DNA from: Spizellomyces punctatus DAOM BR117
Lineage: Eukaryota; Chytridiomycota; Chytridiomycetes; Spizellomycetales; Spizellomycetaceae
DNA length: 64,000 nt
Assembly: GCF_000182565.1 (NCBI RefSeq)
Contig: NW_015971557.1
Span: forward strand, 124,001-188,000
Reading direction: 5' to 3'
The notes under the pieces are model-generated. The model was not told the DNA's origin, ran no database searches, and saw only the letters and a program-made list of their open reading frames with translations. This document shows positions 34,952 to 48,000 of the stretch, piece by piece. Each line of letters starts with the position of its first letter. Within the stretch, counting starts at the first letter, position 1. The translations under genes were made by a program, and so were the position numbers.

Positions 34952-36619
34952 TTTAAAGGACAGCTGTTTACAAGAAACGCTAGTCGAAGGAGGGAGGAAG
35001 GAATGGGACCCGTCAACCTATCACGAGAAGTTGCGCAATTAGAAAAAAGGAAACCACAATCCTGCATCGAAATTCTCTGAAGTGGACGTCCTTCGGTGCT
35101 CGTATTTTATTGACATGACAAGCTCACCTTTGATGCGCACAGCAGTGATCAAATTGCAGATCCACCAATGTGCCAAGGGGATCGATGCTGCTGCGGCGGT
35201 TGCGGTAGGGAAGAAGGGACAAGCAGGACGAGCCGTGAGCGGATAGAGTAAATTGAAAATGTCGGAGATCTTGACAGTCTAGCTTTGCTGCAAATTATGG
35301 CAAATTCCGCGTAACGAACGAAGCGGGCCAGCAGAAACCAAGAGAACGGGAACTATGTTAATATTGGGGTCGCTTCATAATTGTTTTTTCGTTGACACCC
35401 TCTAGGTCCGATGGTACCCATTTCGCCTGGTCGGGTTCCGTACACCCGTGCCGCAGTAAGCCCGACGAACCAACAAGTTTGACGCAGCCGCGACAGCGGA
35501 CTGTTGCCCGTGCATATAGGAAGGGTACAATAGAAAGCGTGCGACAGCCCGGTAAGTACCATTAAAGACGTAGATTGGCCCGTCAAGTTCCTCTCGACTT
35601 GGATCCTCAGAGCTGTTAAAGTTGGTTTGACCGGATTGAAGTAGCTAACAAGCCGACGGCTGGGCAACAAATCGCCACGAATTGCAAACAAACAAAGGAG
35701 GGTGTCGTTGCGGTTCGCGTCTCTTCGCGTTGAATCAAGACGAGAAACGGGTCTATTTCTGTTTTTACGTGCTCTGGCAGCTATTGCAGCGAATGCGAAT
35801 GCACGGCAACTGTCAGTCGTGACGAACTCTTCCATACCCTTCTTTTGGCCGCCTGGTTGATGCCGGTGTGGAGGGTGAGGACGCGCTGTTTCATTTTCCC
35901 AACTTTCACGCTTATGTCACCTTAAACAAGCGCGTTTCCCAACAGGAAACTCCGCTCATTTACCAGATTGTAATTCACTAAATACCCTTGGGATCCCAAT
36001 GGATTGGGAGCTGGGAACGACAACAGGCTGTCTATGCAGAGGAGACATGGCAAGACTGAGACTCTTGTCCATCATTCCATGTATGTCGCGTGACACGATA
36101 TTGTTTTGGACCCAATGGGGCCGAAAGCCACGTACCAGAAACATTTCGACAATGTGCACACACCACTCCAAAATACGTCTTCTTTTTCCAGAGCAGATGA
36201 GAACAGATCGTACGTCTTATATGTACTCTGTTTCTTCCTGGCAATTATCCGCGGAAGTTTGTTGCATCTGACAGACCAGATACCAGATGAATTTAGTTGC
36301 GCGGGATATTGTGAATGTTGCCTACTTTGCGCTAAATTGGATTTTTAATGGGCAATGTAATTCTAGTAGTTGATCACCGGGTTCGCGATGCATGGTTCGT
36401 TTGACCACGATTTACGACAGAAGTGTGAGACAACCTTACTGCGCATCTAGCGGGACCTTCAAAGAGAAATTACCACAGAGCGTATCGCACTTTACTTGGC
36501 CATTGTCATATTCATATGGCAAAGAAGAATCTGCATCGGACACCTTCTCGCTGCAATATACGATCAAAGCAACAGCTCTGAACACGGCTCGCCGTCAAGT
36601 TTGAGCAGCTAGTGCTGAG
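34952..36619. other. Intergenic, no supported gene
   Basis: 1.7 kb between FAM72 and the second RasGEF. A minus-strand open frame of 160 codons (35353-35835) is the longest; it lacks known motifs and I do not call it. Confidence 0.4.
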
Positions 36620-39369
36620 ATGGGCGCTTTACCGGATGGAACCATAGTAGAGTGGTTGGAGTGGCTTACTGATGACAAGCATTTGGCGCGCTCCTTCAAA
36701 CGTTCAAGAAGGGCAATTTGCCTCCAGATGCAAGCATGGATATCGTTGATAGTCTACGGTCAAATGCTGCATCTCTTTACACGGAGGGAAAGTTCAAGGT
36801 ATGAGAACATTATCTGTCTACGTGCTCAGTACCCGCAGCCAACAAAATATCTACTAGGATGCGTATAATACCTACCTACGGGCTGCCAACGCAGCGCTAG
36901 TGACTTTAGCAAACGGAGTGACATGGGCTGGCGAAGGTGCGGAACCAATTCTATCATACATTCGCCCCATTTGAGGCTTTTTTTGTATCGCACGGTCTGA
37001 CCTTTGATGGGCCAGATGTGACAGCCAAACCGGACACTACCTCAGATCTCTTTCGACTCACACAGCAATGTCTGACAAGAGCAGAAGAGATTGTTAAATC
37101 AAGACATCTGTTTACTGTTAGGTCCTCTACTGCACCGCCCCTTTCCTCGGCCTCAGTAGCCCAGAGCGCACATTCACCTCAATCAATACCCTTTCCGGAG
37201 CGTGTCCCGCTGATTCCCATATCTCCTCTCACGAACCAGCACGCACTACATGCCTATCAACTATCAGTCGCAGAGCGTCGATACGCAGCAGCGACATCCG
37301 CAGAAGATCAGCCAGCATTGTCGACAATGCGTCGATTAGTCGAGGACGTTCGGATTCAACGAGCCAAAGTTCAAGAACTGCAGAAATTGGCCGATTCTGT
37401 TGCTACGCCGCCAATGATAAGCTGGAAAGCAGAAGCCGTTGCTCTTCAAATAGCTATCATTGATGTGAGCCTCTTTTCCAAAATCCGAGTTCGGGATGAT
37501 CTTTGGCATCGTGAATCTGAAATTGGCTTGAACGGACGAGCGTGTGTGGATTTTAACAAGTATCTGGAACGTATAGCGATTGACGCCATACTTTCTTCGA
37601 AACCCACTGGCGCTACACATGATGGGCCCACTGCAAGAGCCGACACAATTGCGTTTCTTGTTTCAGTTGCCCATACTCTCTTTTACCACTATCGGGACAT
37701 TAATGGCATGTGTGCCATCTTGCAAGCTCTGGAGTCACCTGAGATACGCCGCTTGCGACGCACGTGGGATGCTATACATGCTAAAACGAAAGAAGCACTT
37801 CGTAATTTGCAATCAGCAATTGGAGCCGGCACTGGCAACGATCACCTTGATCTCGTAGCCCAAGTCCTGGAACATCATTACTGTGGTGGTGGCGTCTTAG
37901 TTGCCATTCCATATCTTGAACCGTTTATTCATGACATGCAAGACCTGCGTAACGCTTACTCCGCTGGAGTGAGTGGTAGCACGGGAGAAGCCATGATGTC
38001 TGATATTGGAGCGAGAGCATTGGAAGAGATTTTTAGTATCATTGAGCTCTGCCAAGGTGTCGGAAGACCAGATCCAGGACTGGGAAAAGTGGGGCGCGCT
38101 GCAGCCGGAGCTGCTTCCCGATCACGAGAAAACAAGGCTGGCAACGGGCTGCCGGAGGACTTGAGTTCACTGGGAACGGGGAATCAGGGACTGGCACATT
38201 GGTTGCTCACGAGAGTTTATTGGAGTCGAGTCGAATTATGGGGTAAAAGCGGCGATAACGAGAGATTTCGTAGAGATGAACAGATACCAGATGCCTATAA
38301 AGAGGTCATTGCAGCTGAGGACACATGGAGAAACGATGCTCAGGTAAATTCTGCCGCGAGTGCCACTCCGTCCCGTGAGCCATTTTCGAAATCTACAGTG
38401 TCGGTACCTGAAGGAAACCAACGAACTGAGACTGCTGTGAGCGATCCCGGAGGAAGTTCAAACCAGGAGTTTGGAGAAGCCAAGCAAAACAGCGACTACA
38501 TGGATCAATTTTTGGGCGATGTGGACACGCCACCTGCTGATGTCCAACAGAACGAGCAAAGCAATATACTTGCTCTTTTGGATGAGCTTCCGTCAGTGCC
38601 GCATTTGCTGGATTTTGAACGAGCATCGGAGGAAGCTGGGGAGGACAATGCACATACACAGGAAGAGGATGATGGTCAATTCCAAAGAGGTTCGTGAGCA
38701 ACCCGTCGATCGGTTATCGTGTGATGCTCATCAGGACTGATCGATCTTACAGACGCAAGTAATTCAAATGTTGGAGCTCCCGATAACGCCCTTGACGAGG
38801 CGGCCCCTGGCGATGCTGCACCGCCGACAGGGTCTGATAGTCTTTTATCACCGGATAGCTCTAATCAAGTTGGCGACGCTGGAACCGGAACCGACGACTC
38901 GCCTGTACTGGCTAAGCAGGGCGAGGGATTCGACTACATGGACCGTTATCTTGGACCGCTTGATGAACCATACCCTGGAAGTAATATGGAACTGCCCGAG
39001 GTGGAAAGTCAAACGGCAGTTGAGGATCAGAATACTTCAACAGAAGCGCTTGCGCCGACTTCGTCACCGCAGCCCGGCGACGCACAATCAACAACACCAT
39101 CTCGGCCACCGGAAGCATCACCGGTCATAGAACCATCGCAGTCGATTGCTGCAATTAGCATGGAACAGGATCCCGACTACGATGGGTACGGTCTTTCCGA
39201 CCTGGAAGTTGATGCTGGAGACTACCTCGACGAGGTCATTGCGAACACTCCTCCACTGTACGAGAAACACGGGATTCCCAGCGAAGGAAGCGAGCAGGAG
39301 AAACTGGAAAGTACCAATCTTGCAGCCAATGATGATGCATTGAGACAACGCTTTGATTCATTGCGATAA
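36620..39369 (+). CDS. RasGEF-domain protein with N-terminal helical (MIT/TPR-like) module
   Basis: Five exons (introns 36647-36708, 36799-36857, 36937-37024, 38690-38752) give 825 residues in one frame. Residues ~10-60 form a helical hairpin (MDIVDSLRSNAASLYTEGKF, DAYNTYLRAANAALVTLANG) like MIT or TPR modules. Residues ~195-380 are a divergent Cdc25-type RasGEF domain: AVALQIAIIDVSLFSKI, FLVSVAHTLFYHYRDINGMC, ILQALESPEIRRLRRTWDAI, VAIPYLEPFIHDMQDLRNAY. There is no obvious REM module. The C-terminal half is acidic and disordered and carries two related motifs, DYMDQFLGDVD and DYMDRYLGPLD, possible docking peptides. The first exon is only nine codons; its call rests on a matched donor and acceptor. 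Confidence 0.85.
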
Positions 39370-39928
39370 TCAAAGGTCTGTACAATGAACTGGTGATATA
39401 GATCATGTAGGAAACTTGTATAGTTTATATATCACAGTGTGTATCATGATACGTCCTCTAATGGTCGAATTTTATGTAAGAAGCGTTATGCGCAAGAATC
39501 CGACCAATGTTATACTGACTGTGATGACAAAGGGTGAATTTATCATATTGGTATTTCGAAATCAAGAGTCAACAGTGTGCTCTAATTGAATTTCAACAGA
39601 ATCATGCATATTCCAAAATATCACCAGCCACGCACGCGCCATGCATTAGCCACACAAGCACAAATTGGGCAATTTTTGCCACATTTTATTTTTTATTGGA
39701 TTTTGACTTTCGTTCTGCTTTTTTCCAGCTTGGGTTCCTTCCTTTGGTTATCGGAAATTCCAGTGGTGCTGTGGGGTCAAAATTGGGAAGGAACAGGTTC
39801 ATCAGAATAAAAGAAAAGCCAAGAGCTGGGGGAAAGTTTTGTTGAAGAGTATTTAGAAGGCGTATTATAGCCGGTGTTGACGTTCTCCCACTTTGCCGAT
39901 CTCATTGTCGTGGCTCGGTCAGCAAGAT
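39370..39928. other. Intergenic, UTP4 promoter region
   Basis: AT-rich spacer with no gene recognised. Confidence 0.4.
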
Positions 39929-42900
39929 ATGAGTATGGACACAGACCCACCGGCCGGCTCCTCTTCAGGTCGCCTCCTGCAGGTTCATCGTTGTCGAGTT
40001 GTAAACTACTCTCCGGCAGGTATTGTAAGTCTAGCGGTGACCCCCGAAGCGACCAAATCCGAACCGCACACGGGGAAGCGCCGTGTGGTGTTGGCCTGTG
40101 CAAGAAGCAATGGAGACGTAGAATTGTGGAATCCAAAGGGGCAGGGTTGGTTCTTGGAAAGGGTAGGTAGTCTCCGAACCCTGGATCTGGCGTGATTTCA
40201 GTGATGAAACTTTGATGGATCTGGGTTGGTTCCAAGCGCCTAATATTTATGATCGTCCCTAGACAATCCCCGGGTCACCAAATTCTGCGGTAGAAACTGT
40301 GTTGTGGATTCACCAGACCGCCATTGATCCCGAAACGACAAATGACAGCGACTTTGATTCCCAGGAAGAGCGTGCTGCTTATGTTCGGGCCCTTCGTGCT
40401 GCTCCACCAAGACTTATCACTGCAGGCCTGGATGGCCGTATCGTGGAATGGGATACGATTTCGCTGCGTCCCCGCCAGATTGCCGAGCCCGGAGGTGGGG
40501 CTGTGTGGTGCGTTGCCGTAAATCAGTCACATACACGATTGGCAGTTGGATGTGAGGATGGTCACGTTCGAATCCTGGATGTCACCGACGGTAGATTGGA
40601 ATTTACCAAACTGCTTGAAAAGGCTCCTACCAGAATACTGTCCATTGCATGGCATCCTGCTGGCCAGTACGTTGTGGTCGGCGGCGCCGATAGCAGTATC
40701 AGGAAGATAGATGTGCGGACTGGACAAATAGTACAAAGGTTGACCACGGATACGCTACCGGGCGAAGAGACGATTGTATGGGACCTAAAAGTGCTGCAGG
40801 ATAGTACCATCATCAGTGGTGACTCCATGGGCAAAGTCACATTCTGGGACTGGAAGTCAGGAACACCTGTCAGATCTGTGAAGGCGCATGGTGCTGACGT
40901 GTTGTGTTTGGTAGCTAATAAGGCGGGGACAAAAGTCTGGAGTTCGGGCGTTGATCGTAAAGTCGTGCAAATCAGTCTGATCGAGCTTGGATCCACCGCA
41001 CCTGTCGCCAAGTCACCAGCACGCGAGGGAAAAAAGAACATATCAAAACATTCTAAGCAAAGTGGAAGTAAGAATTGGGTGGTATCTGGGGAAAAGCGTT
41101 ATCACTCGCATGATGTACGCGCACTCTCACTGCTTGAGGGACGACCGTACGATGCGCTTGTCTCTGGTGGGGTGGATAGCACCCTAGTGGTCTCAAGCCC
41201 CCTTACCGAGTTCCCTTATTTGAAGCAATACCGCATGCCAACCTTTCCTCACCGTCCCATTATCCAAATAACGCGAAGGACCAGATTCCTCCTTGCCCGC
41301 TTCTCAGATCATGTTAAACTCTGGCAACTTGGGCGTGCCCTCCCCCTGCAGCGTCCGCCAAGCGCGTTGGACAACTACGAAAGACTTGAACACCAACCTG
41401 AAAAGCTCCTTCTCAACATCAAACCAAAGTGCGCAACGAATCTCACGTCTAGCGCAATATCTGAAAATGGGCACTGGATCGCTGTGTCGGATATGCAATC
41501 CGTAAAGTTGTTTAGAGTTCAAACAAGCGGTCACAACGGCTTGCCTCGCGTTCGAAGAGCCAAGACCTTTCCGTCTTCTGCAGAAGGTCCTATTCGAGGC
41601 GCACACGCACTGTGCTTCACTCCCGATTCAATGCGGCTGATTGTTGCTGGCTCCGATTCGGTGGTCTACGTGGTGGATCTTAGTCAAAGTCGCGACGACA
41701 TTTTCGGGATCGTAAAGACATTTGAGGCACACCGGGGCGACGAGGCCAGCGAGATGGAGGTGCAAGCGGATGGTGATGCCATGGATGTAGATGGAGATAG
41801 TGTACCAACCAACAGTGCAGGAAAGTTGGTGACAGGGGGAGAAAGGGAAATGGTTGCAACCCTGGCAGTAAGCGGAGATGGACAATGGCTCGCCAGTGGA
41901 GATTTATTGAATCGCATCCATGTTTTTAACCTCGATTCTTTAAAGGTTTGTGTTTGAACCGTGCTCTCACTTTGAATGCACCCTTTCTAATCTATACTTT
42001 TGCTAGCATCACGCAACACTACCCATATTCTCATCCCTCCACACATCGCTCACATTCCATCCGTCATCACCCACTCTTATCGTCACATGTACATCTAATG
42101 AATTTTTCCTCTACGACTGCGAGGAAGCCACCTTGACAGATTGGTCACGCGAATATTCCCATAGACTACCCTACCGATGGCTTCAAAGAAAAGAAGTCGT
42201 GATGGGTGTCGGGTTTGACCCAAAACGGCCAGCAGTGGTGACTCTGTGGGGAGCTACGCATCTCTGCTTTGTGGATCTAGAAAAACCAATGGGACCACGG
42301 GACGCAGTGATATCTGTGCGACGTCGAAAGCTGTTACAGTATCGCGCAAAGAAGTTACACGGCGGTTCCCAAAAGATTCCCAAAGCTGCAGATGACGTTA
42401 GCGCTGCGATGGATAAAGGCATGGTGGATCACGAACTAGCTGAGCTTGAGCGGCGAGAATTTGAGAAGCGACGCAAAGCTGCTGCACGAGAGATTGCCAA
42501 AGCAGCCAACGGACTTACCAACGGTGTCGGTAAAAAGAACCAAAACAAAGACACGACAAGCTCCGACGATGAGGAAGAAGACGAAAGTCAGCACGCGGTT
42601 GAAAACGGTGTTATCCTCATTGATAGCGGAAGTGAGCATGACGAAAGTGGCGACTTGGAGGAGGAGGACGAAGGAGACGGCATACCCATTGTCAATGGCA
42701 TAGATCACGACAACGACACGCAGGCAACAGCTCGAGCAGGCACGAAACGACAGCACAGCGATTCAAACGGCAAAGTAAGCGGGCCAACCAAACTCGCTGC
42801 TAATACTTTCAGCGAGAGTTTCCAAATGGAGCATCGGTATAGTCCATTGATGGGGTTGGGCTATGTGGGTGACAATGAATTGGTCGTAGTGGAGCGACCT

Positions 42901-42963
42901 GTTCTCAGCGTCCTTCAGAGTTTGGGTGTTGGAGGATACTACAAGCACAAGTATGGTACTTAG
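39929..42963 (+). CDS. UTP4: UTP4/Cirhin, WD40 protein of the small-subunit processome
   Basis: Nucleolar beta-propeller subunit of the t-UTP/UtpA complex, needed for pre-rRNA transcription and early 18S processing. Three exons (introns 40163-40262, 41946-42006) give 957 residues, longer than yeast (776). WD40-like blades are frequent (DGRIVEWDTISLRPRQI, DGHVRILDVTDGRLEF, MGKVTFWDWKSGTPVRS, NRIHVFNLDSLKHH). The Utp4-specific stretch WSREYSHRLPYRWLQR follows the last intron. The C-terminus YKHKYGT matches the KKKFGT-type end of Cirhin. The extra length is mainly an acidic Asp/Glu/Ser/Asn insert at about residues 800-890. Confidence 0.95.
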
Positions 42964-43382
42964 GATGATGAGGAGATTGTTTACAGCATGTAGATTAACA
43001 GATTTGGCTATTTTTTTGATACTCTGCGTTGAGGCTGTTGAATTTTTTTTTGTTTTTCTCTCGAGGAGTAGGAGGGACAGGGCTTTGTTTATTATTTTTA
43101 TTCAATACAATGTGAATAACTTACACGCATGCAAACAAACTCATCCCATGAGGAAATGGTAGATATCTACATACGTTTTGTCAAAAATGAGGCGGATGAA
43201 TGACAAGTCTCAATTAAAAAAAGGTAAAATACCCAAGACCCTCCACTCTGTCATCAAAGACGGATAAAATACATATAACGTACATATACAATAAACAAAT
43301 GAATATGCAAAACCCAGGTATTATGCTGCAACAGTTTGAAATGTCCAGTGTGATGGTAAAAAACGGAAAACATCTATCAACC
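42964..43382. other. Convergent spacer
   Basis: 3' flanks of UTP4 and the PPxY membrane protein. Nothing recognised. Confidence 0.4.
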
Positions 43383-44805
43383 CTATGGAGAAGCAGGACT
43401 TTCTGGCGCTGTTTCATGACCAGAGTGAAGGGTTTCACGATCATTGGGCGATCGTGGGGTGGAGGAAATGGTATCGGATGGTGAGGGTATGTCGAGGTGC
43501 TCACTTTCATGTTCCGTGGGTTGCAATTGTGGTGGGATGCTTGCAAGATTTCTGTGATCTCGTTCTTGGTGTGGTGGTTCTATATCTCTGGATTGTGCTT
43601 GTCGTGCAGAACCCATTTGTGATGGTGTTTCAGAGTCATTTGCTTCCTCGGCTGGCTGTATCTCTATCGTCTCTCCAAGCGGGATGCAAACACTAGAGGT
43701 AGGTGTCCCCAAATCATCATCCTCGCCTTCTACAACAGTTGCCAGTTCTTCTCCTTCAGTATCTTCCGACTCTGGTTTCGGTTCATATGCAGGTGGTGCA
43801 AGTGGTGGAAGGACCAAGTTCTCAGTATAAGCGGGTGGAGGTGGGGGTAATGTTCCTGGAATGGGATCAAATGGTGTTGATGGGGGTTGGAGTTGGATGG
43901 TTGCGGGTGGAGTATCTAGATCATCGTTACTTGTTTCTTCGTCGATAATGAAGCGGTTGCGGTTGCGACGGAGACAGCAGCGTCGATGCAGTAGGAGACA
44001 TCCACACAGTAAAAGGAATACGGAAATGACAACGTACTACAAGATTATTCTAGATTTTAAATCATGGTTCATGGGATCAGAGTATATACAATGCAGGGCA
44101 ACATACCACTGTAATCTTCATCGCTTCAGCAATCGACTCATTCTTTTGTCTACTAGAGTCAGCACCCTGCACATCTCTCATCATAACATCATTCCGCCGT
44201 TGAACCACTAAACTCTCTTCCTCTAGCAGACACAAAACATTTTTTTCCTGTTGTATTCCGCATCGTATTCTTTTCCCCGCAGGCCAAACCCTCGCCATCC
44301 AATGCGTTTCGTTCCATGTTCCGTAATCGATACACCTCACACCTGGCGCACTGCATGCAGACTTGAGGCGCCCGGACGTGGTCAAATCAAATTTCCACTG
44401 GACGTCGTAGCAGATTTTACAATCGTTGGAAATAAATAGGCACTTGGGCTCGGGGATAAAGACAGTTGTGGGCTCCCGCCAGGAATGGTATGGTGTCTGT
44501 CTCAGTCCCTGGAAAAGCGAGTTCGACTGTGCGTCGTCGCAGCTCAGATCGCTTGGCCGCCCAAAGGGAGTAGATGTGCTTCCAAGTGTCATCTTGTAAT
44601 GCTGGTAGGGCGCATTTACTGAAATAATACCGAGAGCTCAGTCCCGGTCGTTGAAAGGTTGGTCGGAAGGGTTCCAGGAACAAAAGCAAATGGCCGAGTC
44701 ATTTAAAGTCCCTTTTCCCTTGACGCTTGGCCGGTTGGGACATGGCTGGGTCATGCATGGCTTATTTAAGCAGTCGAATGCACTTGAATCAGTCAAGATA
44801 GCCAT
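43383..44805 (-). CDS. Single-pass membrane protein with Cys-rich ectodomain and PPxY tail (5' end uncertain)
   Basis: Not recognised as a named family. The certain part is two exons, 44592-44107 and 44036-43383 (intron 44037-44106). An upstream exon (44805-44682, intron 44619-44681) fits the phase but uses a weak GTTCCT donor, and a signal-peptide exon may lie still further upstream. The N-terminal part is rich in Cys (DCLNKPCMTQPC, SNDCKICYDVQ, APGVRCIDYGTWNETHW with a possible N-glycosylation site), followed by a transmembrane segment (VYVVISVFLLLCGCLLL) and a basic HRRCCLRRNRNR stop-transfer. The cytosolic tail has two PPAY motifs (PPPPPAYTENL, PPLAPPAYEP), ligands of WW-domain proteins such as Nedd4/Rsp5 ubiquitin ligases. 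It precedes another receptor-like gene on the same strand. Confidence 0.7.
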
Positions 44806-45036
44806 GTGTTTTGAATGATAACCAAACTTTAAAGCAAAAGGTGCGATTAAAAACAAAACAAGTCTCCCTGATTTTTTTTTATATATTTAAAGACAATCTA
44901 CATTTGGGAAATAATACGCAAAACCATCTGTCCGCGCTCAAAACATGATATCAACATAGCGGTACGGACGACCGCTTTCAACAAAAATAAAGTACATTTA
45001 GACGCTAGGCACCCAATTACCTACAAATCAAAGCAC

Positions 45037-48000
45037 TCATAGGAGTTGTTGCTTTTCCTCCTTTTGCCGCGACTCATGGGGTAAGTGGAGAATCTACAAA
45101 GGTATCGCAAGATTTAAACCAAATTACACGATATGATTGACATGCATCTTGGTCATGCTTACCTGGTCTTCACCATACCCATATCCGTAACCATACGCCT
45201 CCGTACCACCCAAAAGCGTTTCATGGGATGTTCCTGGAAACCCGGCTCCCTCACCTTCGTCTCCCGCCTTCTCATCTCCTCCTTCTTCCTGTCCTTCGCT
45301 TGCAAAAGACCCATATCCTCGATCACCGCCACCAAGTAGCACAGAGTTCAAGGACAAGCCTCCCCCGCTCGCACCATCGCCTTTCAGACTTTGAGAATCA
45401 CTCGGAGGATCTGGTATACCATAATAGCTGGCATCCCAATATTCGACTCCCTCGTGACCCTCGTATACGTCTGACTCCTCTACTGCCAAAATCGGGAAAC
45501 ACCCAGATTGTCCAGTATGAAGATTGGTGCCTCGGCACCATCCATCCTTGTAAATTTTCCTATAAATTGCATGACAATTTAAAAATAGCGTTCTTTGCCA
45601 ACATCCAACATAGTAAGTAAACTCACCTAACAGCCACTTCATCACCAGGTCTCAACTCAACCTCATCGGGCATTCTGGGAAAGTGGGGGTACACCACAAT
45701 ATATCGCATCTGCTGCTCAAGCACGTAACCCCCACTACCTGACGAGGTTGGCGACTGCATATCAGCTTCACGGCCCATAGGAACATTCTGCAAATTCTCG
45801 GGGGTTGAAGGAGGCGGGATACTGCCATGTGACGATGATCCCATCAAGGCACCAGTAACAGCGGCTGTAACAGCGGCAGATGCACTGTGCGCTACAGGCT
45901 GTGAAGAAGCTCCAGCCTGAAGCATCTCTTGTGGCTTTCGTTTGCGAAAGATGGATTCTTGTCGCAATGGTAACGCAGTTGATTCCACCTGGGCATTTTC
46001 GAGCTGCAAGCGCGAAATATCGCCGAGCCCTCTTTGCAAAGCTTGCAAATCTCCAACGCGACTCCCTTGTTCGCTGGACATTGGCACTGTAGATGATGCA
46101 GCAGTAGACCCAGCTTGCGCTGCCCACGGGCCCTCGCCTAATGATCCACCATCCACGGGGATAGGAGCTAGTAGCGGAATAACGACATTTCGTTTCGGAT
46201 CCAAGAACCTCCCCCCAGGTATCGTGGGAGTAGAAGCGGCTTCAGAAGTCCCTGGCTTTGGTGGCGCCTCTTGCGATCGTACACGATAAACACGAAGGCT
46301 CCCGCTTCTGCGTGCTTCCTGGGTAAGACTGGCGTACGACCGCTTATTTCTATTTCTCCTGCAATACACTAGGAGAGACCCAACGGCAAGCGCAATAGCA
46401 ACCATGGTTCCAAGTAACACTCCAACAATCACCTTGGTCCGGGTTGCTTGCGCAGAACTCTCTCCTTGTCCGGTTGCAATGGGATCGGACGTGGGTACCT
46501 GCACCACAGGCGGAGATGGTCCTGCTGGAGGCGCAGGGGCGACGTTCTGTAGTAAAGTAGCTGGAGCTGTCCACGTCAAGTGCTTGGTATCAAACGCATA
46601 AATGCCGTTGTCATCCATGCCGCGCATGGGTTGCGTCGAGAGTTGCCGCCTATACCATGATCGGACATGGCGCTTGCGGATGTGTGATCGGCGCAGGTGC
46701 TGTTGTCGATCCGGCCCACCATATGGAAAATCTAAGCCGTTAGGCCACCACCTGTACACAATGATTACAATAATTAGAACCACGATACGCGCACGAAAAA
46801 GGAGAAGGAATATCTCAGCTTACTCTGGCTTTCTCCATGCCCAATCGTCATCTTCACCAGGAGCAGGGCCACCAGGCTCACTCTCCACAACTACTCTTGG
46901 CATTCCTTGTGGCCCAAACTGGGGACGCCATGGCACAGGTGCATTTTGACCCCCCTCCCAATCTCGCATGGGTGGGAACCCGTCCGGCCATTGCTGATTT
47001 TCACCATTCTCCCAATCGCGCATAGGAGGGAAGCCAAACGGCCAATCGCTGGTCTCCGGAGATTGAGTCGGAGCACCTGTGGGACTCGGCGGAGATCTCG
47101 ACGAAGATGCTGCTCCTTGCCCATTACGAGATGAACTAGTAGGCACTGCAGATACGGTCGTCCGCGGCGGTGAAGTCTGAGTTGTCGCAGGAGCAGATTG
47201 CTGACGGCCAACCTCCGCTCGCGACCTCTGTCCACCGTGAACTATAAAGAAATCGTTCAAAAGAGCCCCGGCCGCAAAACATCTAGCACCTGGCCCAGTG
47301 CCAGGTGCGCCAAGCATCCCCCAGGTGTACGTCGACAAATCCAATGTGTATAGAGCAGGATCCGACGGCTCAGTGCCATTGGGATCACATCCCCCCTGAA
47401 TGTACACAATATTACTATTAGGGGCTTTTGCGCACGTCACGCCCCAACGGGGACTTGGAGCTATGCCCGTGAAATTGCGCAAAGGCTCGAACGTCCGAGA
47501 AGTGCTCGACGGATCGAAGAGCCACACTTGATCCGAAAGAGCAGAAACAGTAGGACGCGATTGTGCTCCTCCGATAAGCAGCACTCTGTTGCCGGGTACT
47601 TTGACAGCGCATGTTCCGATAAGCTCACTAGGACCGTTGTCACCAACAATCGGCACGAATGTTGCATTGCCCGTCTTCAGATCGTAACGGATAGTTTGTG
47701 CTGCCCCATATGCAGGAACAAATCCACAATATAGACAACCCAAGCCACCTGTGCACCAAACATTGTTGAACACCAAAGTATACTGTCACATCCATTACGG
47801 CAACCTACCAAACATGTAGATGGCGTCATCCATGACAACCGAAGCATGAAATCCGCGAACCGCAGGTATTCCGGTTGGACCACTATTTAAAGTTGGTAAC
47901 CTGACGGGTAACCTCGTCATATTACCGTTGCCCATGTCATACTTCCAGATGCTTTCGTCAGCAGGGAATGGGGACCCAATGTTGGATCGAAAGCCACCTT

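Noticed and set aside
35353-35835. 160-codon minus-strand open frame
   Set aside because: No motif, no clear upstream or downstream exon and unconvincing composition. The + strand of the same segment also shows a plausible short exon, so chance is likely.
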